Positions 10,407 to 18,552 of a stretch of DNA of 64,000 bases are shown piece by piece. The stretch covers positions 15,439 through 79,438 of the forward strand of contig CAZPME010000008.1 of assembly GCA_964587885.1 (NCBI GenBank). The letters are read 5' to 3'. The first letter of the stretch is position 1, and each line of letters opens with the position of its first letter. The position numbers and the translations under genes were made by a program. The DNA is from UBA60 sp964587885. Its GTDB lineage: Archaea > Thermoplasmatota > Poseidoniia > Poseidoniales > Poseidoniaceae. The notes below the pieces were generated by a model, which was not told the origin of the DNA, made no database searches, and saw nothing but the letters and a program-made list of their open reading frames with translations.

Positions 10407-11117
10407 TTATTCTTGCTCAATTGGAGCAGGACTACCGTCTTCACTCCACTCAACTTCGTCGCCGACCGCTGAATCATCATCTGATGCTGACCAAACATCT
10501 CCTTGCCAAGGACCTCTAGTCGCAGCCATGGCATCTTTGACAGCCTTCTCACGGGCTCGGTGAATCTTGTCTTCTAACTCAATTGCATCCTGTTTGCGTT
10601 TTTCATCATCCGCCTTTGTGTCTCGGTCACGTAATTTATCCCACTGCTTTATCGCTGTAAGTAATGCAAATGTAACAAAGGCATCTTTGTTTTCAGCCCT
10701 TGTGCCACCGAATAATGCCTGCTTTACACGGCGGCCATCGGCGGTCGAGACTCCAACGTGTACAGTCCCCACTTCCTTATCTGAATCATCAGCACGAGGT
10801 CCTGCGATACCTGTGACTGAGATTGCTAAGTCAGCACCCGATGCTAAGCGGGCTCCTTCAGCCATGGCCGCGGCGATGGTAGTGCTTACAGCCCCATGTT
10901 TTTCGATTAGGTCAAGAGGGATACCCAATTCACTGGCTTTGGACTCATTTGAGTAAGTTACCCAACCATGGGAGAACCATTTGCTGGCCCCACTGAGATC
11001 GGTTAGTGTGCTTGCAAGGAGGCCGCCAGTGCACGATTCGGCGACTGCAACGGTATAACCACCTTTGATTAGACGACGTGAAAGACGGGTGGCGAGGACC
11101 GCGGTCGGTTCTTCCAT
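10407..11117 (-). CDS. pncC: CinA C-terminal domain protein, nicotinamide-nucleotide amidohydrolase (PncC)
   Basis: The family deamidates NMN to nicotinate mononucleotide in pyridine-nucleotide salvage. The sequence shows the PncC core: AESCTGGLLASTL with the catalytic Ser, GWVTYSNESKASELG, SVTGIAGP and GTVHVG. An added acidic and lysine/arginine-rich C-terminal segment of about 80 residues (EDKIHRAREKAVKDAM then an Asp/Glu-rich end) is not part of the usual ~160-residue domain and is probably disordered. ATG at 11117 is used; a longer open frame to 11198 is rejected because the family fold starts right after MEEPTAVLATRL and the extension runs towards tRNA-Val. It lacks the N-terminal MoaB-like half of full CinA. 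Confidence 0.9.
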   Translation of the reverse strand: MEEPTAVLATRLSRRLIKGGYTVAVAESCTGGLLASTLTDLSGASKWFSHGWVTYSNESKASELGIPLDLIEKHGAVSTTIAAAMAEGARLASGADLAISVTGIAGPRADDSDKEVGTVHVGVSTADGRRVKQALFGGTRAENKDAFVTFALLTAIKQWDKLRDRDTKADDEKRKQDAIELEDKIHRAREKAVKDAMAATRGPWQGDVWSASDDDSAVGDEVEWSEDGSPAPIEQE

Positions 11118-11209
11118 CAACAATACGCGTGTCGCTAAGGGTTTTGAGTTTTGACCCTCAAGAGCCAACCGTTGCGGTATTAAACCAAATCCCCCCACGA
11201 AGGTTTGGC

Positions 11210-11282
11210 GGGCTTGTGGTCTAGCGGTTATGACGTCACCCTTACAAGGTGAATATCACCAGTTCAAATCTGGTCAAGCCCA
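11210..11282 (+). tRNA. tRNA-Val (UAC)
   Basis: A complete cloverleaf can be drawn. Acceptor GGGCTTG (11210-11216) pairs with CAAGCCC (11275-11281); the D arm is TCTAGCGGTTATGA-like; anticodon stem TCACC/GGTGA closes loop CTTACAA with anticodon TAC at 11243-11245; T arm is ACCAG-TTCAAAT-CTGGT; discriminator A is at 11282. CCA is not encoded and there is no intron. It stands alone between pncC and the kinase-aldolase gene, both on the opposite strand. Confidence 0.97.
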
Positions 11283-11372
11283 CTCTAACTTATCTTGCAA
11301 AGCGTGTAGGTTTTGCAAGAATCAATCTCACAAAATACTCATTCCAATAGTAAACTTGCGAGTATATCATCA

Positions 11373-12899
11373 TCAACTACGAGTGGAAAGTTGTGCTAAT
11401 TTTTCCCCCATACCGAGTAAAATGAAGCCAAAATCTTCCCAATATTGCCGGTCATCTGGACCTATTCCACCGACTGGAACCATTGTGGTTGCGGGAAATT
11501 TATCCTGAACAGAACGTAATTCTGCTTCATTCCAGTCTGTTCCAGCATGGAATAATTTGACCGCTTGGGCTCCTAATTCGACTGCCTTGGAAACTTCAAC
11601 AATGTTTTTTGCCCCCACTATTGGCACCATATTCAACTTCTTGGCAATTTCAATCATACCTTTAGGGTGGTTGGGTGCGAGACAGAAGGTCGCTCCAAGC
11701 GCATTGGCTTTGGGAAGTTGCCCTTCTGGGTCACTTACAGTACCTACTCCAATGCATATATCGGGTGGTGAATCAGCTCTTATTTGCGCGAGTGCGAGAA
11801 ATGCATCACGGCTATCGAGGGTAACTTCGAGATTTGAGTATCCCATGTTGATTAATTCCTTGGCCCGTTGACGCATTGCTATTGGGTCATCACCGCGCAG
11901 AATAGCGATTGTCTGGTTGTCAACCAATTTGCTTAGGGTTGCAGAGGTAAACTCTCCATCGAGTTGTTCGGCAGTAATAGTGGATAAATCTCCGGGGCAA
12001 GTTTGGACCAATATCGCATAGCGGTCAGCACGTATTATCGCATCACTAATTTGCATATTTGCCATCATCCCATCTAGTAGTGCCGCTACCCATGCATCAC
12101 CTCCTCCTAATGCTTCGACCGGGCATTGGGGTAGCGGAGTGGACCTTGTCGATTCAACTCCACTCGGTCCAGAAATGGCTGACCAGCGTAGTTGTGAACC
12201 GTCTGATAGTTGTTCTTTGACACTACATGCTACCCAGGTCACCAGCCATTTCCGCCGCACCAAATTTAGAAGTTCTTCAATAGGAGTTTCATTCGGAGCG
12301 AGTGAATAACGAAGATTGATATTTTTCAAGTCTGTAACTGAAAGGGTGAGGAGGTGGACCTTTCGCAAGTGGGGCTCGACAATTTCCCACAGCCCATCCC
12401 ATTCTCCAAGTTTGGTGCGGTGATTGAAATCAAGACTAATATTGATTCCATCTAGTTCTGCCATTGCAAGTGCACTCGACCATAATCCACGCGGTGAATC
12501 TCCAAGCATTGGTGTGATTCCGGTAAGATGTAGCCATTTGGATCCTCTAAGAGAATTACGTAAATCTTGGGCTAAATCTAGACTTGATAAATTAGCAAAT
12601 GCAGAATTTTCCCGTTGATAGGTCACTTGCTTAGCCGCGAAATCTACTCGATACTCCCCGGTCGGATAGATGGGAGAAAAACTGACTGCGGAAGTATCAA
12701 TTCCGAGCCTTTTGGATTCATTGATGATTCTCTGACCTGATTGGTCATCGCCAAGTGCAGAAATCCATTTACTTGAGCGATTTAGTTGGGATAGGGCAGC
12801 ACATAGATTCAATTCAGATCCGCCGACAGTTTGCAATATTCCATATGGACTTTCAACTGAGCGCATCATTGCCTCGCCAATAGTTACGACTTCAGCCAT
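11373..12899 (-). CDS. kdgK-eda: Fusion of 2-keto-3-deoxygluconate kinase (PfkB family) and KDPG aldolase
   Basis: A bifunctional lower Entner-Doudoroff enzyme of about 508 residues. The N-terminal ~310 residues are a PfkB sugar kinase of KDG-kinase type: VGGSELNLCAALSQL near the start and ALGGGDAWVAALLDG carrying the catalytic Asp. The C-terminal ~195 residues are a class I KDPG/KHG aldolase: LEVTL with E358 and AVKLFHAG with Schiff-base candidate K448, the E-K spacing of 90 matching the family (E45/K133 in E. coli). The enzyme would phosphorylate KDG and split KDPG into pyruvate and glyceraldehyde-3-phosphate. The family's Arg after LEVTL is Asp here (D362) and KFFPA is KLFHA, so substrate handling may differ. 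ATG 12899 is preferred over TTG 12908. It follows pelA by 24 bases. Confidence 0.88.
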   Translation of the reverse strand: MAEVVTIGEAMMRSVESPYGILQTVGGSELNLCAALSQLNRSSKWISALGDDQSGQRIINESKRLGIDTSAVSFSPIYPTGEYRVDFAAKQVTYQRENSAFANLSSLDLAQDLRNSLRGSKWLHLTGITPMLGDSPRGLWSSALAMAELDGINISLDFNHRTKLGEWDGLWEIVEPHLRKVHLLTLSVTDLKNINLRYSLAPNETPIEELLNLVRRKWLVTWVACSVKEQLSDGSQLRWSAISGPSGVESTRSTPLPQCPVEALGGGDAWVAALLDGMMANMQISDAIIRADRYAILVQTCPGDLSTITAEQLDGEFTSATLSKLVDNQTIAILRGDDPIAMRQRAKELINMGYSNLEVTLDSRDAFLALAQIRADSPPDICIGVGTVSDPEGQLPKANALGATFCLAPNHPKGMIEIAKKLNMVPIVGAKNIVEVSKAVELGAQAVKLFHAGTDWNEAELRSVQDKFPATTMVPVGGIGPDDRQYWEDFGFILLGMGEKLAQLSTRS

Positions 12900-12923
12900 G
12901 CTACTCAAGTCGGGGATAGGCCA

Positions 12924-13985
12924 TTAGACTTTGAACCTTAGAAGGGCGACCGCTCCTCCAAATGCCGCCAATTGCTGGCCTGCATCGTGTTCGGTTGAGC
13001 ATTGATACCATTCACCCCTAATATCCTCTAACTCAATCAGCCATTCAGGCCAAGTGCGACCGCCGATTACAGCTTCTTCATCACGCAATAGATCGGCGGT
13101 GATGAGCAATACTTCGATTGCACCTTGCTGCATCGCGGCTAGCAAGTCAGTTTCGCCATATGCGATTGCGCCATCAGTTCCTAGTCGCTGCCAAGCCTTT
13201 TCTAGAAGATTGATTTCTTTGACCAAAGCATGTCCTGCCATGGTATTCTCGGCAAGACCTTCGCGTAAAACTTCGTTAGCGCCTGAGCGCCCACCGATTG
13301 AGGTAGCGACACTTGTTACCGGACGAGTTACCCCCTCTTGACGCATTAAGTCGAGAAGTTGGTCTCGGGCCAGTCCAGGGCCAGCCAAAACTACAGGCAC
13401 ATCGTCAGCGAGTTGCAAATCAATATCCTTGCCAAGATTACGGAGAAAACTAGTGCGAACATCAGTATTTGCCTTGCCGGTGTATTTCCCCCCACCTCGC
13501 ATTGTCCATTGATGAATTTCACGAATACCGTGACTGGCTACTTCGTAAAGTGTAACTTCATCACTTTCAACTGCCGCTATCGCGACGCGGGGTTTTCCTC
13601 CCGCAGCGACAGCATCTTGCAGTAATCGGCGGTCCTCACTAGGAAAGCCATTGGCAGCTAACAATTCGACTTCATCACCACATGAGACGATATGAGAATG
13701 GTGACTACCTTTGTCGAAATTTGCCTCCTCAATAATTCCATGAACTCGCAAATTATCCGAGAATGATTGATATTCACACGATTCAATATTGAGCAAGATC
13801 CACATTTTCTTGCGCTCAGCAGATTTTGCCCGCCCCCCTTCCACGCTACCAGTAGTTTGGTCTCGTCGTTCTCCAAACATTCCAAATTGACGCCCTTTAC
13901 GGCAAAAGCGAGCTAGTGCCCATAGGTCATCGGCTGAACGTATGCGCAAACGCCACCGGTCATGCTCACGCTGTTTTATTTCCAT
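12924..13985 (-). CDS. pelA: Pelota (Dom34/aPelota), mRNA surveillance and ribosome rescue factor
   Basis: Archaeal Pelota acts with aEF1A/ABCE1 to recycle stalled ribosomes. The 353 residues match the three-domain family: an N-terminal Sm-like domain with ERKKMWILLNIE and a basic loop, a central domain (VAIAAVESDEVTLYEV, QWTMRGGGKYTGK) and a C-terminal eL30-like domain (GAIEVLLITADLLR ... GGAVALLRFKV). Length is normal for archaea. It starts 9 bases after the fhs stop within the TGAGGT-N6-ATG junction and precedes the kdgK-eda fusion, so the three genes look co-transcribed although functionally unrelated. Confidence 0.95.
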   Translation of the reverse strand: MEIKQREHDRWRLRIRSADDLWALARFCRKGRQFGMFGERRDQTTGSVEGGRAKSAERKKMWILLNIESCEYQSFSDNLRVHGIIEEANFDKGSHHSHIVSCGDEVELLAANGFPSEDRRLLQDAVAAGGKPRVAIAAVESDEVTLYEVASHGIREIHQWTMRGGGKYTGKANTDVRTSFLRNLGKDIDLQLADDVPVVLAGPGLARDQLLDLMRQEGVTRPVTSVATSIGGRSGANEVLREGLAENTMAGHALVKEINLLEKAWQRLGTDGAIAYGETDLLAAMQQGAIEVLLITADLLRDEEAVIGGRTWPEWLIELEDIRGEWYQCSTEHDAGQQLAAFGGAVALLRFKV

Positions 13986-13997
13986 ACCCCTACCTCA
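13986..13997 (-). promoter_or_regulatory. Stop-overlapping Shine-Dalgarno of pelA (TGAGGT-N6-ATG)
   Basis: On the minus strand the fhs stop TGA is directly followed by GGT, giving GAGGT, then six bases (AGGGGT) and the pelA ATG. GAGGT is complementary to the 16S rRNA 3' end. The same arrangement and spacing recur at three other junctions in this window. Confidence 0.7.
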
Positions 13998-15710
13998 ACT
14001 AAACATTCCAGTTAGATGGCCACGCGCATCAATGTCCATGTCGTTGGCGGCTGGCACCTTAGGCAGACCTGGCATCGTCATCATTTCACCGAGAACGGCG
14101 ACGATGAAACCAGCTCCTGCATTCAATCTAAATTCACGAATTGGTAAGTCAAATCCTTGCGGCGCTCCGAGTAAATTGGGGTCATGAGAAAAAGAATACT
14201 GAGTTTTTGCCATGCAAATTGGGAGGTGTGAATAGCCCCAATCTTCAATTTGCTTCCATTGTCGATTTGCTTTGCCGTGAATATTCAATCCTGCAGCACG
14301 ATACAGATTTGTGGCGATTCGCAGTGCTTTTTCAGTAGCATCTTGGTCATGCTCAAATAGCGGAGTAAAAGGCCGACCTGCAGCCAAGTGTTCTTCGCAT
14401 GCGACGACTACAGATTTAGCTAAATCCTTGCCGCCAGCACCACCTTCAGCATGGACATTGGTACGAACCACAGCGCGTGCTCCAGATTCACGGGCACAAT
14501 CCTCAAGTGCAGCGAGTTCTGATTCTGTATCGGTTGAAAATTGATTGATACTAACTATGACCGGGATTCCAAACATCATCATGTTACGAATATGACGGTC
14601 GAGATTGCTCTTTGCCCCTTCACGAATAGCGGGAACATTCTTGGCCGCAATCTCTTCAGGAGTTGGACGATATCCACCTCGTTCACCGAATGCTCCACCA
14701 TGTAGTTTCATCGAACGAATAGTCACATTTATGACAACACAATCCGGTCCTCGTCCAAGTAATGGTGCCTTAATGTGCATGAATTTCTCCGCCCCCATAT
14801 CTGAACCGAATCCGGCTTCAGTAATGACAAAATCACTAGTGGTTAAGGCTAGACGGTCGGCGATAATACTAGAATTTCCATGAGCAATATTTGCAAACGG
14901 GCCACCATGAATGAATGCTGTATCATTTTCTAGAGTCTGGACAATATTGGGTAGGAAAGCATTGCGTAGCAGTAGAGCCATCGCTCCTGCGGCACCGATA
15001 TCTTCGGCTTTAACTGGAAATCCATCACGGCGTTGGCCGATAACGATTTGGCCTAGTCGGTGACGAAGGTCAGAATAATCCTTGGACAGGGTGAGAATAG
15101 CCATCACTTCGCTGGCTGCAGTAATATCGAAGCGATCTTCCCGAGCCATCCCATTGGCGGGTCCCCCTAGACCGATTGCAACCTGGCGTAAACTTCTATC
15201 ATTTAGGTCGATTACCCGCGGCCAAGAAATCCGCGTTGGGTCAATATCTAACGCATTGCCGTGCTTCAGATGATTATCGAGCATGTTGGAAAGCAAGTTG
15301 TGAGCGCTAGTGACTGCGTGTAGGTCGCCGGTGAAATGCAAGTTGATATCTTCCATCGGGATGACCTGTGAATATCCTCCACCTGCAGCACCACCCTTGA
15401 TTCCGAATACTGGGCCCATGCTGGGTTCACGAATAGTACAGACAGCATTTCTGCCAATTCGGTTAATTGCTTGGGTTAATCCAATGGTTGTCACCGTTTT
15501 TCCTTCGCCGAATGGAGTAGGGTTGACCGAGGTTACTAGAACAAGAAATCCCTGCGGTTTAGAAAAGCGCTTTTCAAGAGCAGTCCAACGAATCTTAGCA
15601 ATGCCATCTCCGACCGGAATCAATTCTTCGACTCCGATTCCCTGTTTCCATGCGATTTCTTCAATCGGAAGTGGTGTTGCAGCATTTGCGATATCGATAT
15701 CCGATTGCAT
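13995..15710 (-). CDS. fhs: Formate-tetrahydrofolate ligase
   Basis: Catalyses ATP-dependent formation of 10-formyl-THF from formate and THF. The sequence shows the family P-loop (TPFGEGKTVTTIGL), REPSMGPVFGIKGGAAGGGY, HFTGDLHAVTSAHNLL, and GGPFANIAHGNSS. About 571 residues, normal for Fhs. ATG 15710 gives the expected short N-terminus before IEEIAW; TTG 15740 would add ten residues and cannot be excluded. In the 5' leader, 68 bases upstream, is a GC-rich hairpin. The gene likely supplies one-carbon units; a formyltransferase-like gene at 56.4-57.1 kb may use the product. Presence of Fhs rather than only the methanopterin route fits a heterotrophic archaeon with bacterial-type folate chemistry. 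Confidence 0.95.
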   Translation of the reverse strand: MQSDIDIANAATPLPIEEIAWKQGIGVEELIPVGDGIAKIRWTALEKRFSKPQGFLVLVTSVNPTPFGEGKTVTTIGLTQAINRIGRNAVCTIREPSMGPVFGIKGGAAGGGYSQVIPMEDINLHFTGDLHAVTSAHNLLSNMLDNHLKHGNALDIDPTRISWPRVIDLNDRSLRQVAIGLGGPANGMAREDRFDITAASEVMAILTLSKDYSDLRHRLGQIVIGQRRDGFPVKAEDIGAAGAMALLLRNAFLPNIVQTLENDTAFIHGGPFANIAHGNSSIIADRLALTTSDFVITEAGFGSDMGAEKFMHIKAPLLGRGPDCVVINVTIRSMKLHGGAFGERGGYRPTPEEIAAKNVPAIREGAKSNLDRHIRNMMMFGIPVIVSINQFSTDTESELAALEDCARESGARAVVRTNVHAEGGAGGKDLAKSVVVACEEHLAAGRPFTPLFEHDQDATEKALRIATNLYRAAGLNIHGKANRQWKQIEDWGYSHLPICMAKTQYSFSHDPNLLGAPQGFDLPIREFRLNAGAGFIVAVLGEMMTMPGLPKVPAANDMDIDARGHLTGMFS

Positions 15711-15777
15711 AGCATTGGGGCGTTGTTGGGCGGTATTCAAGTCTTGACCTTTGCAAAGTCTAGTTCACCTTCATTTC

Positions 15778-15796
15778 GCACCCCCTTAAGGGGTGC
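15778..15796. repeat. GC-rich hairpin in the fhs leader / after the flotillin gene
   Basis: Arms GCACCCC (15778-15784) and GGGGTGC (15790-15796) pair perfectly around a CTTAA loop. It lies between the flotillin stop (15856) and the fhs start (15710), both minus strand. No T-run follows on either strand, so a leader structure or mRNA-stabilising hairpin is as likely as a terminator. Confidence 0.5.
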
Positions 15797-15855
15797 GGTG
15801 GAATAGATGAGTGCCACGGCTGATGGTATCAATTAGCGGCTGATGGGGCGAGATT

Positions 15856-17256
15856 TCATGCTTCGCTATTATCTTCCTTGACTGAACCGAGATAATCCGG
15901 CAATTCAACGCCAGCCATCTTGGCGACATCGTGTACCGGTGGAAGGCTTTGGATTAGACTTGAGACGAAGTTAGCAGTACTACCTCCGTCTCCACTACTA
16001 CCTGAATCCCAAACGGTAATCTTGTCGATTTGCAGATTTGAAATAGCCTCGACCTGTCGGGCGACAATTGGTTCCAATTGTTCGACCATGAGTAAAGTGG
16101 CAGCAGCATTGCTATCGCCACCAGCGGCGGTAATTAGGCGCTCATATCCAGCTGCTTTAGCACTTAGAACTTCGTTGATTCCTTCGGCTTCGGCCTTTTT
16201 GACTGAGAGAATAGCATCGGCTTCACCACGGGCTATTCGGCGAAGGCGTTCTGCTTCTGCTTCTGCAGCGATTTCCATTTGTTGCTTGGCGATTTCTTCA
16301 CGGACTATTTCCTCGGCACGGAGGCGTTCTTGTTCCAAATCGTATTGTGCGGATTGAATTTCTGCTTCGGCCTTGCGCTGAGCAACCTCGGCACGGCGCA
16401 TTGCTTCAGCTTCTTTTTCGGCCAACATTGCATTCGTATCAGCGATTTGTACCTTGGCGAGATTTTCACCTTCAACGGCTAATGCTTCTTGTTCAGTGAT
16501 GTAGACACGGCGGTCACGTTCAGCACTTTTCTGACCCTTCTCAGATTGGGCGACATTCTCAGCGACTTGGATTTCACGGTCGCGGTCAGCATTTGCCTTA
16601 CCGATTGCACCATCGCGCTCAGCGCTGGCGACGTCGACTAGAGCCTTGTTCACGGCCCCTGCGGCGGCCTTCTTACCGATACTATCGATGTAATTAGATT
16701 CATCAGTAATGTCGGTGATATTGACGTTGATTAGGTATAATCCCAATTTGTGGAGTTCGGCTCCAACGTTATTGCGGATTAATTCAAGGAAGTTATCGCG
16801 GTCCTGATTGATTTGTTCAATTGTAAGACTGGCAACTGTAAGGCGAAGTTGCCCGAAAATAATCTCCTGTGCCATTTCTTCAATTTGCGGTGTTGAAAGA
16901 TGCAATAAACGCTCTGCGGCATTATTCATAATCAGTGGATCAGTACTCACACCAATTGTAAACGTCGAAGGGACGTGGATGCGGATATTTTGTAGTGAAA
17001 GTGCATTAGTAAGAGGAATCTGAATCGTCATAGGTACTAATGAGATTTTCTTGTAATCCTGAAATAACGGCCACACCAAACGCGCACCACCGTGTATGCA
17101 GGCCGAAGCTTGGTTCTTTCCAACCTTACCAAAAACCACTAGAATTTCGTCAGATGCACAGCGCTTATAGCGTGTAATAAGTAATACTACTCCAAAAAAT
17201 CCAACCAATATTGCTCCGCCAAAAATCGCTATTAACCAACCTGATGCATCCGCCAT
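15856..17256 (-). CDS. Flotillin-like SPFH/band 7 membrane scaffold protein
   Basis: A 466-residue protein with an N-terminal TM helix (about residues 8-29, IAIFGGAILVGFFGVVLLI), an SPFH domain (about 40-200) and a long Ala/Glu/Arg-rich coiled-coil region (about 205-370: repeated EAEAxRRAEVAQRKAEAEI type heptads), then a C-terminal segment with a Gly/Ser-rich stretch. This is the FloT/flotillin architecture; such proteins oligomerise in membrane microdomains. It lies directly downstream of an NfeD-like gene, the canonical partner in bacteria and archaea, with a 9-base gap and a stop-overlapping GAGGTGA ribosome-binding site. No protease gene is fused or adjacent. Confidence 0.92.
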   Translation of the reverse strand: MADASGWLIAIFGGAILVGFFGVVLLITRYKRCASDEILVVFGKVGKNQASACIHGGARLVWPLFQDYKKISLVPMTIQIPLTNALSLQNIRIHVPSTFTIGVSTDPLIMNNAAERLLHLSTPQIEEMAQEIIFGQLRLTVASLTIEQINQDRDNFLELIRNNVGAELHKLGLYLINVNITDITDESNYIDSIGKKAAAGAVNKALVDVASAERDGAIGKANADRDREIQVAENVAQSEKGQKSAERDRRVYITEQEALAVEGENLAKVQIADTNAMLAEKEAEAMRRAEVAQRKAEAEIQSAQYDLEQERLRAEEIVREEIAKQQMEIAAEAEAERLRRIARGEADAILSVKKAEAEGINEVLSAKAAGYERLITAAGGDSNAAATLLMVEQLEPIVARQVEAISNLQIDKITVWDSGSSGDGGSTANFVSSLIQSLPPVHDVAKMAGVELPDYLGSVKEDNSEA

Positions 17257-17268
17257 TATTTCACCTCA
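17257..17268 (-). promoter_or_regulatory. Stop-overlapping Shine-Dalgarno of the flotillin gene
   Basis: Minus strand reads TGAGGTGAAATAATG: the NfeD stop TGA is part of GAGGTGA, followed by the flotillin ATG. Same TGAGGT-N6-ATG spacing as at pelA, the 80-residue membrane protein and the third surface gene. Confidence 0.75.
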
Positions 17269-17889
17269 TTCTTCTTCAATTTCACCTAGTTCTTCGACAA
17301 TTAGAATCGATCCGATTGAATCGACAACCTTGATGAATGTGCCACTTTGAATTAGTGCAGTTTTGTCCTTGGCGCGTGCTGACAAAGTCCGCAGACCCCC
17401 GTGTACAGGAACTTGCACCTCGCCGGTTTCACCAGGCTTGATGCGCGAGTAAACCGACCCTCTAGAGCCAACAGCATCGCTGGTATGCATAGTGCCATCG
17501 GTTTGCAAATTGTAAATCCCCTGCATCATTACTTTCATCGCGTAAAGCGAGCCTATGGCGGCAATACCACCTGCAAAGACTGCGAGCACTTCTGTTTGAG
17601 TCGACTTTATTGCATACATTCCAACCAAACCGAACATCATTATCGCGGCAGAGATACCCTGTAGAGTGAATAATTCGAATGACAGATCTGTATCAAGAGT
17701 TACATCGGCGTCAAAAACTGTATCAATAGCGCCACCGACAATACCTCCTAGAAGCATCATAGTCATCATGACGATAAAAAACCCTGCTCCAAAAATCGCA
17801 CAGGATAAGAAAATTATCTCAAGGGTTGAAGGAGCATCAATACCAAGAATGTCCAGTATCCACATCCTTCTCCCTACACCCTCACTCAT
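17266..17889 (-). CDS. NfeD-like membrane protein, flotillin partner
   Basis: The 207-residue protein has three to four hydrophobic helices (IIFLSCAIFGAGFFIVMMTMMLL; ISAAIMMFGLVGMYAI; VLAVFAGGIAAIGSLYAMKVMM) followed by a C-terminal beta domain (about 135-200) with GSRGSVYSRIKPGETGEVQV and FIKVVDSIGSILIVEEL, typical of the NfeD/YuaF OB-fold. It is the short, protease-less NfeD type. Its ATG overlaps the stop of the upstream 80-residue membrane protein by four bases (ATGA), supporting start 17889 over the internal ATG 17865. Inferred role: organising membrane microdomains with flotillin. Confidence 0.82.
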   Translation of the reverse strand: MSEGVGRRMWILDILGIDAPSTLEIIFLSCAIFGAGFFIVMMTMMLLGGIVGGAIDTVFDADVTLDTDLSFELFTLQGISAAIMMFGLVGMYAIKSTQTEVLAVFAGGIAAIGSLYAMKVMMQGIYNLQTDGTMHTSDAVGSRGSVYSRIKPGETGEVQVPVHGGLRTLSARAKDKTALIQSGTFIKVVDSIGSILIVEELGEIEEE

Positions 17890-18128
17890 CGTTGGGGCTT
17901 TGACTGTTCCGCCTTAGTCATCTCATCTTGCATATATTGTTTTAGCATTAATTTTTCATATACAATCACTGGAGCCAAAGATAATCCAGCAAGAGTTGAG
18001 GCTACCCAAAGTGGTGTATTGGCGGCAAAGGCCAGTAAGAAAATCCATATCGGTAATAATAACATGACTACGCGTTTAACGATTGGCCACATCCCCTCAA
18101 GTAGGTTATCAGACGGATCTTCCATCAT
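17886..18128 (-). CDS. Small two-helix membrane protein in flotillin operon
   Basis: 80 residues with two hydrophobic helices (VVMLLLPIWIFLLAFAA and LWVASTLAGLSLAPVIVY) and a charged C-terminus (YMQDEMTKAEQSKPQR). I do not recognise the family. It starts after the preceding gene with the TGAGGT-N6-ATG junction and overlaps the NfeD-like start by four bases, so translation is coupled. Its position in a four-gene membrane operon ending in flotillin suggests a structural accessory role; this is inference only. Confidence 0.75.
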   Translation of the reverse strand: MMEDPSDNLLEGMWPIVKRVVMLLLPIWIFLLAFAANTPLWVASTLAGLSLAPVIVYEKLMLKQYMQDEMTKAEQSKPQR

Positions 18129-18140
18129 CGTAAGACCTCA
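18129..18140 (-). promoter_or_regulatory. Stop-overlapping Shine-Dalgarno (TGAGGT-N6-ATG)
   Basis: Minus strand TGAGGTCTTACGATG: the stop of the 101-residue protein overlaps GAGGT, six bases before the ATG of the 80-residue protein. Confidence 0.7.
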
Positions 18141-18443
18141 GAAGAAATAGGTTGAAGCGCTCATTACTATGAACCATAAGAGAATTATCCACCAAAATCC
18201 ACGGCCTTGTTGCTTTTGCATGTCTTCATGAACTTCCTTGCTTACCTTGTTGGGATTATTGAGTAAGTCTACTTGTTCCTTTTTGAATACAAATAGACCT
18301 AGGACGAAACATGCCGCGGCCGAAGTCCCGAACAACGTTTCGACTGCTGCAGTAGTTTCGTCTAGAATCATGACAGTAATCCACATTTGTGTTGCGGCCA
18401 TCAAGAACCAAACAAAGGAGCCTCGCTCAACAACGTTAGCCAT
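18138..18443 (-). CDS. Small membrane protein, first gene of flotillin operon
   Basis: 101 residues with helices at about 9-29 (FVWFLMAATQMWITVMIL), 38-53 (GTSAAACFVLGLFVF) and 82-100 (GFWWIILLWFIVMSASTYFF), separated by a polar loop (KKEQVDLLNNPNKVSKEVHED). No known family recognised. It is the promoter-proximal member of the minus-strand cluster, divergent from the AroE-like gene whose start is 109 bases away. It is linked to the next gene by a 9-base junction with a strong ribosome-binding site. Confidence 0.72.
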   Translation of the reverse strand: MANVVERGSFVWFLMAATQMWITVMILDETTAAVETLFGTSAAACFVLGLFVFKKEQVDLLNNPNKVSKEVHEDMQKQQGRGFWWIILLWFIVMSASTYFF

Positions 18444-18552
18444 TGTATTGAGGAACGTACACTCGCTTTTCCAAGTTTCCCTTCATTGTTCATCAATGCA
18501 TACACTAATTACGCGTCGCTTGGTTCATTTACGTCCTTGCACATGGGTTGCC

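Noticed and set aside
18238..18552. N-terminal extension of the AroE-like frame
   Set aside because: It runs antisense through a membrane-protein gene; the AroE motif begins right after ATG 18553.
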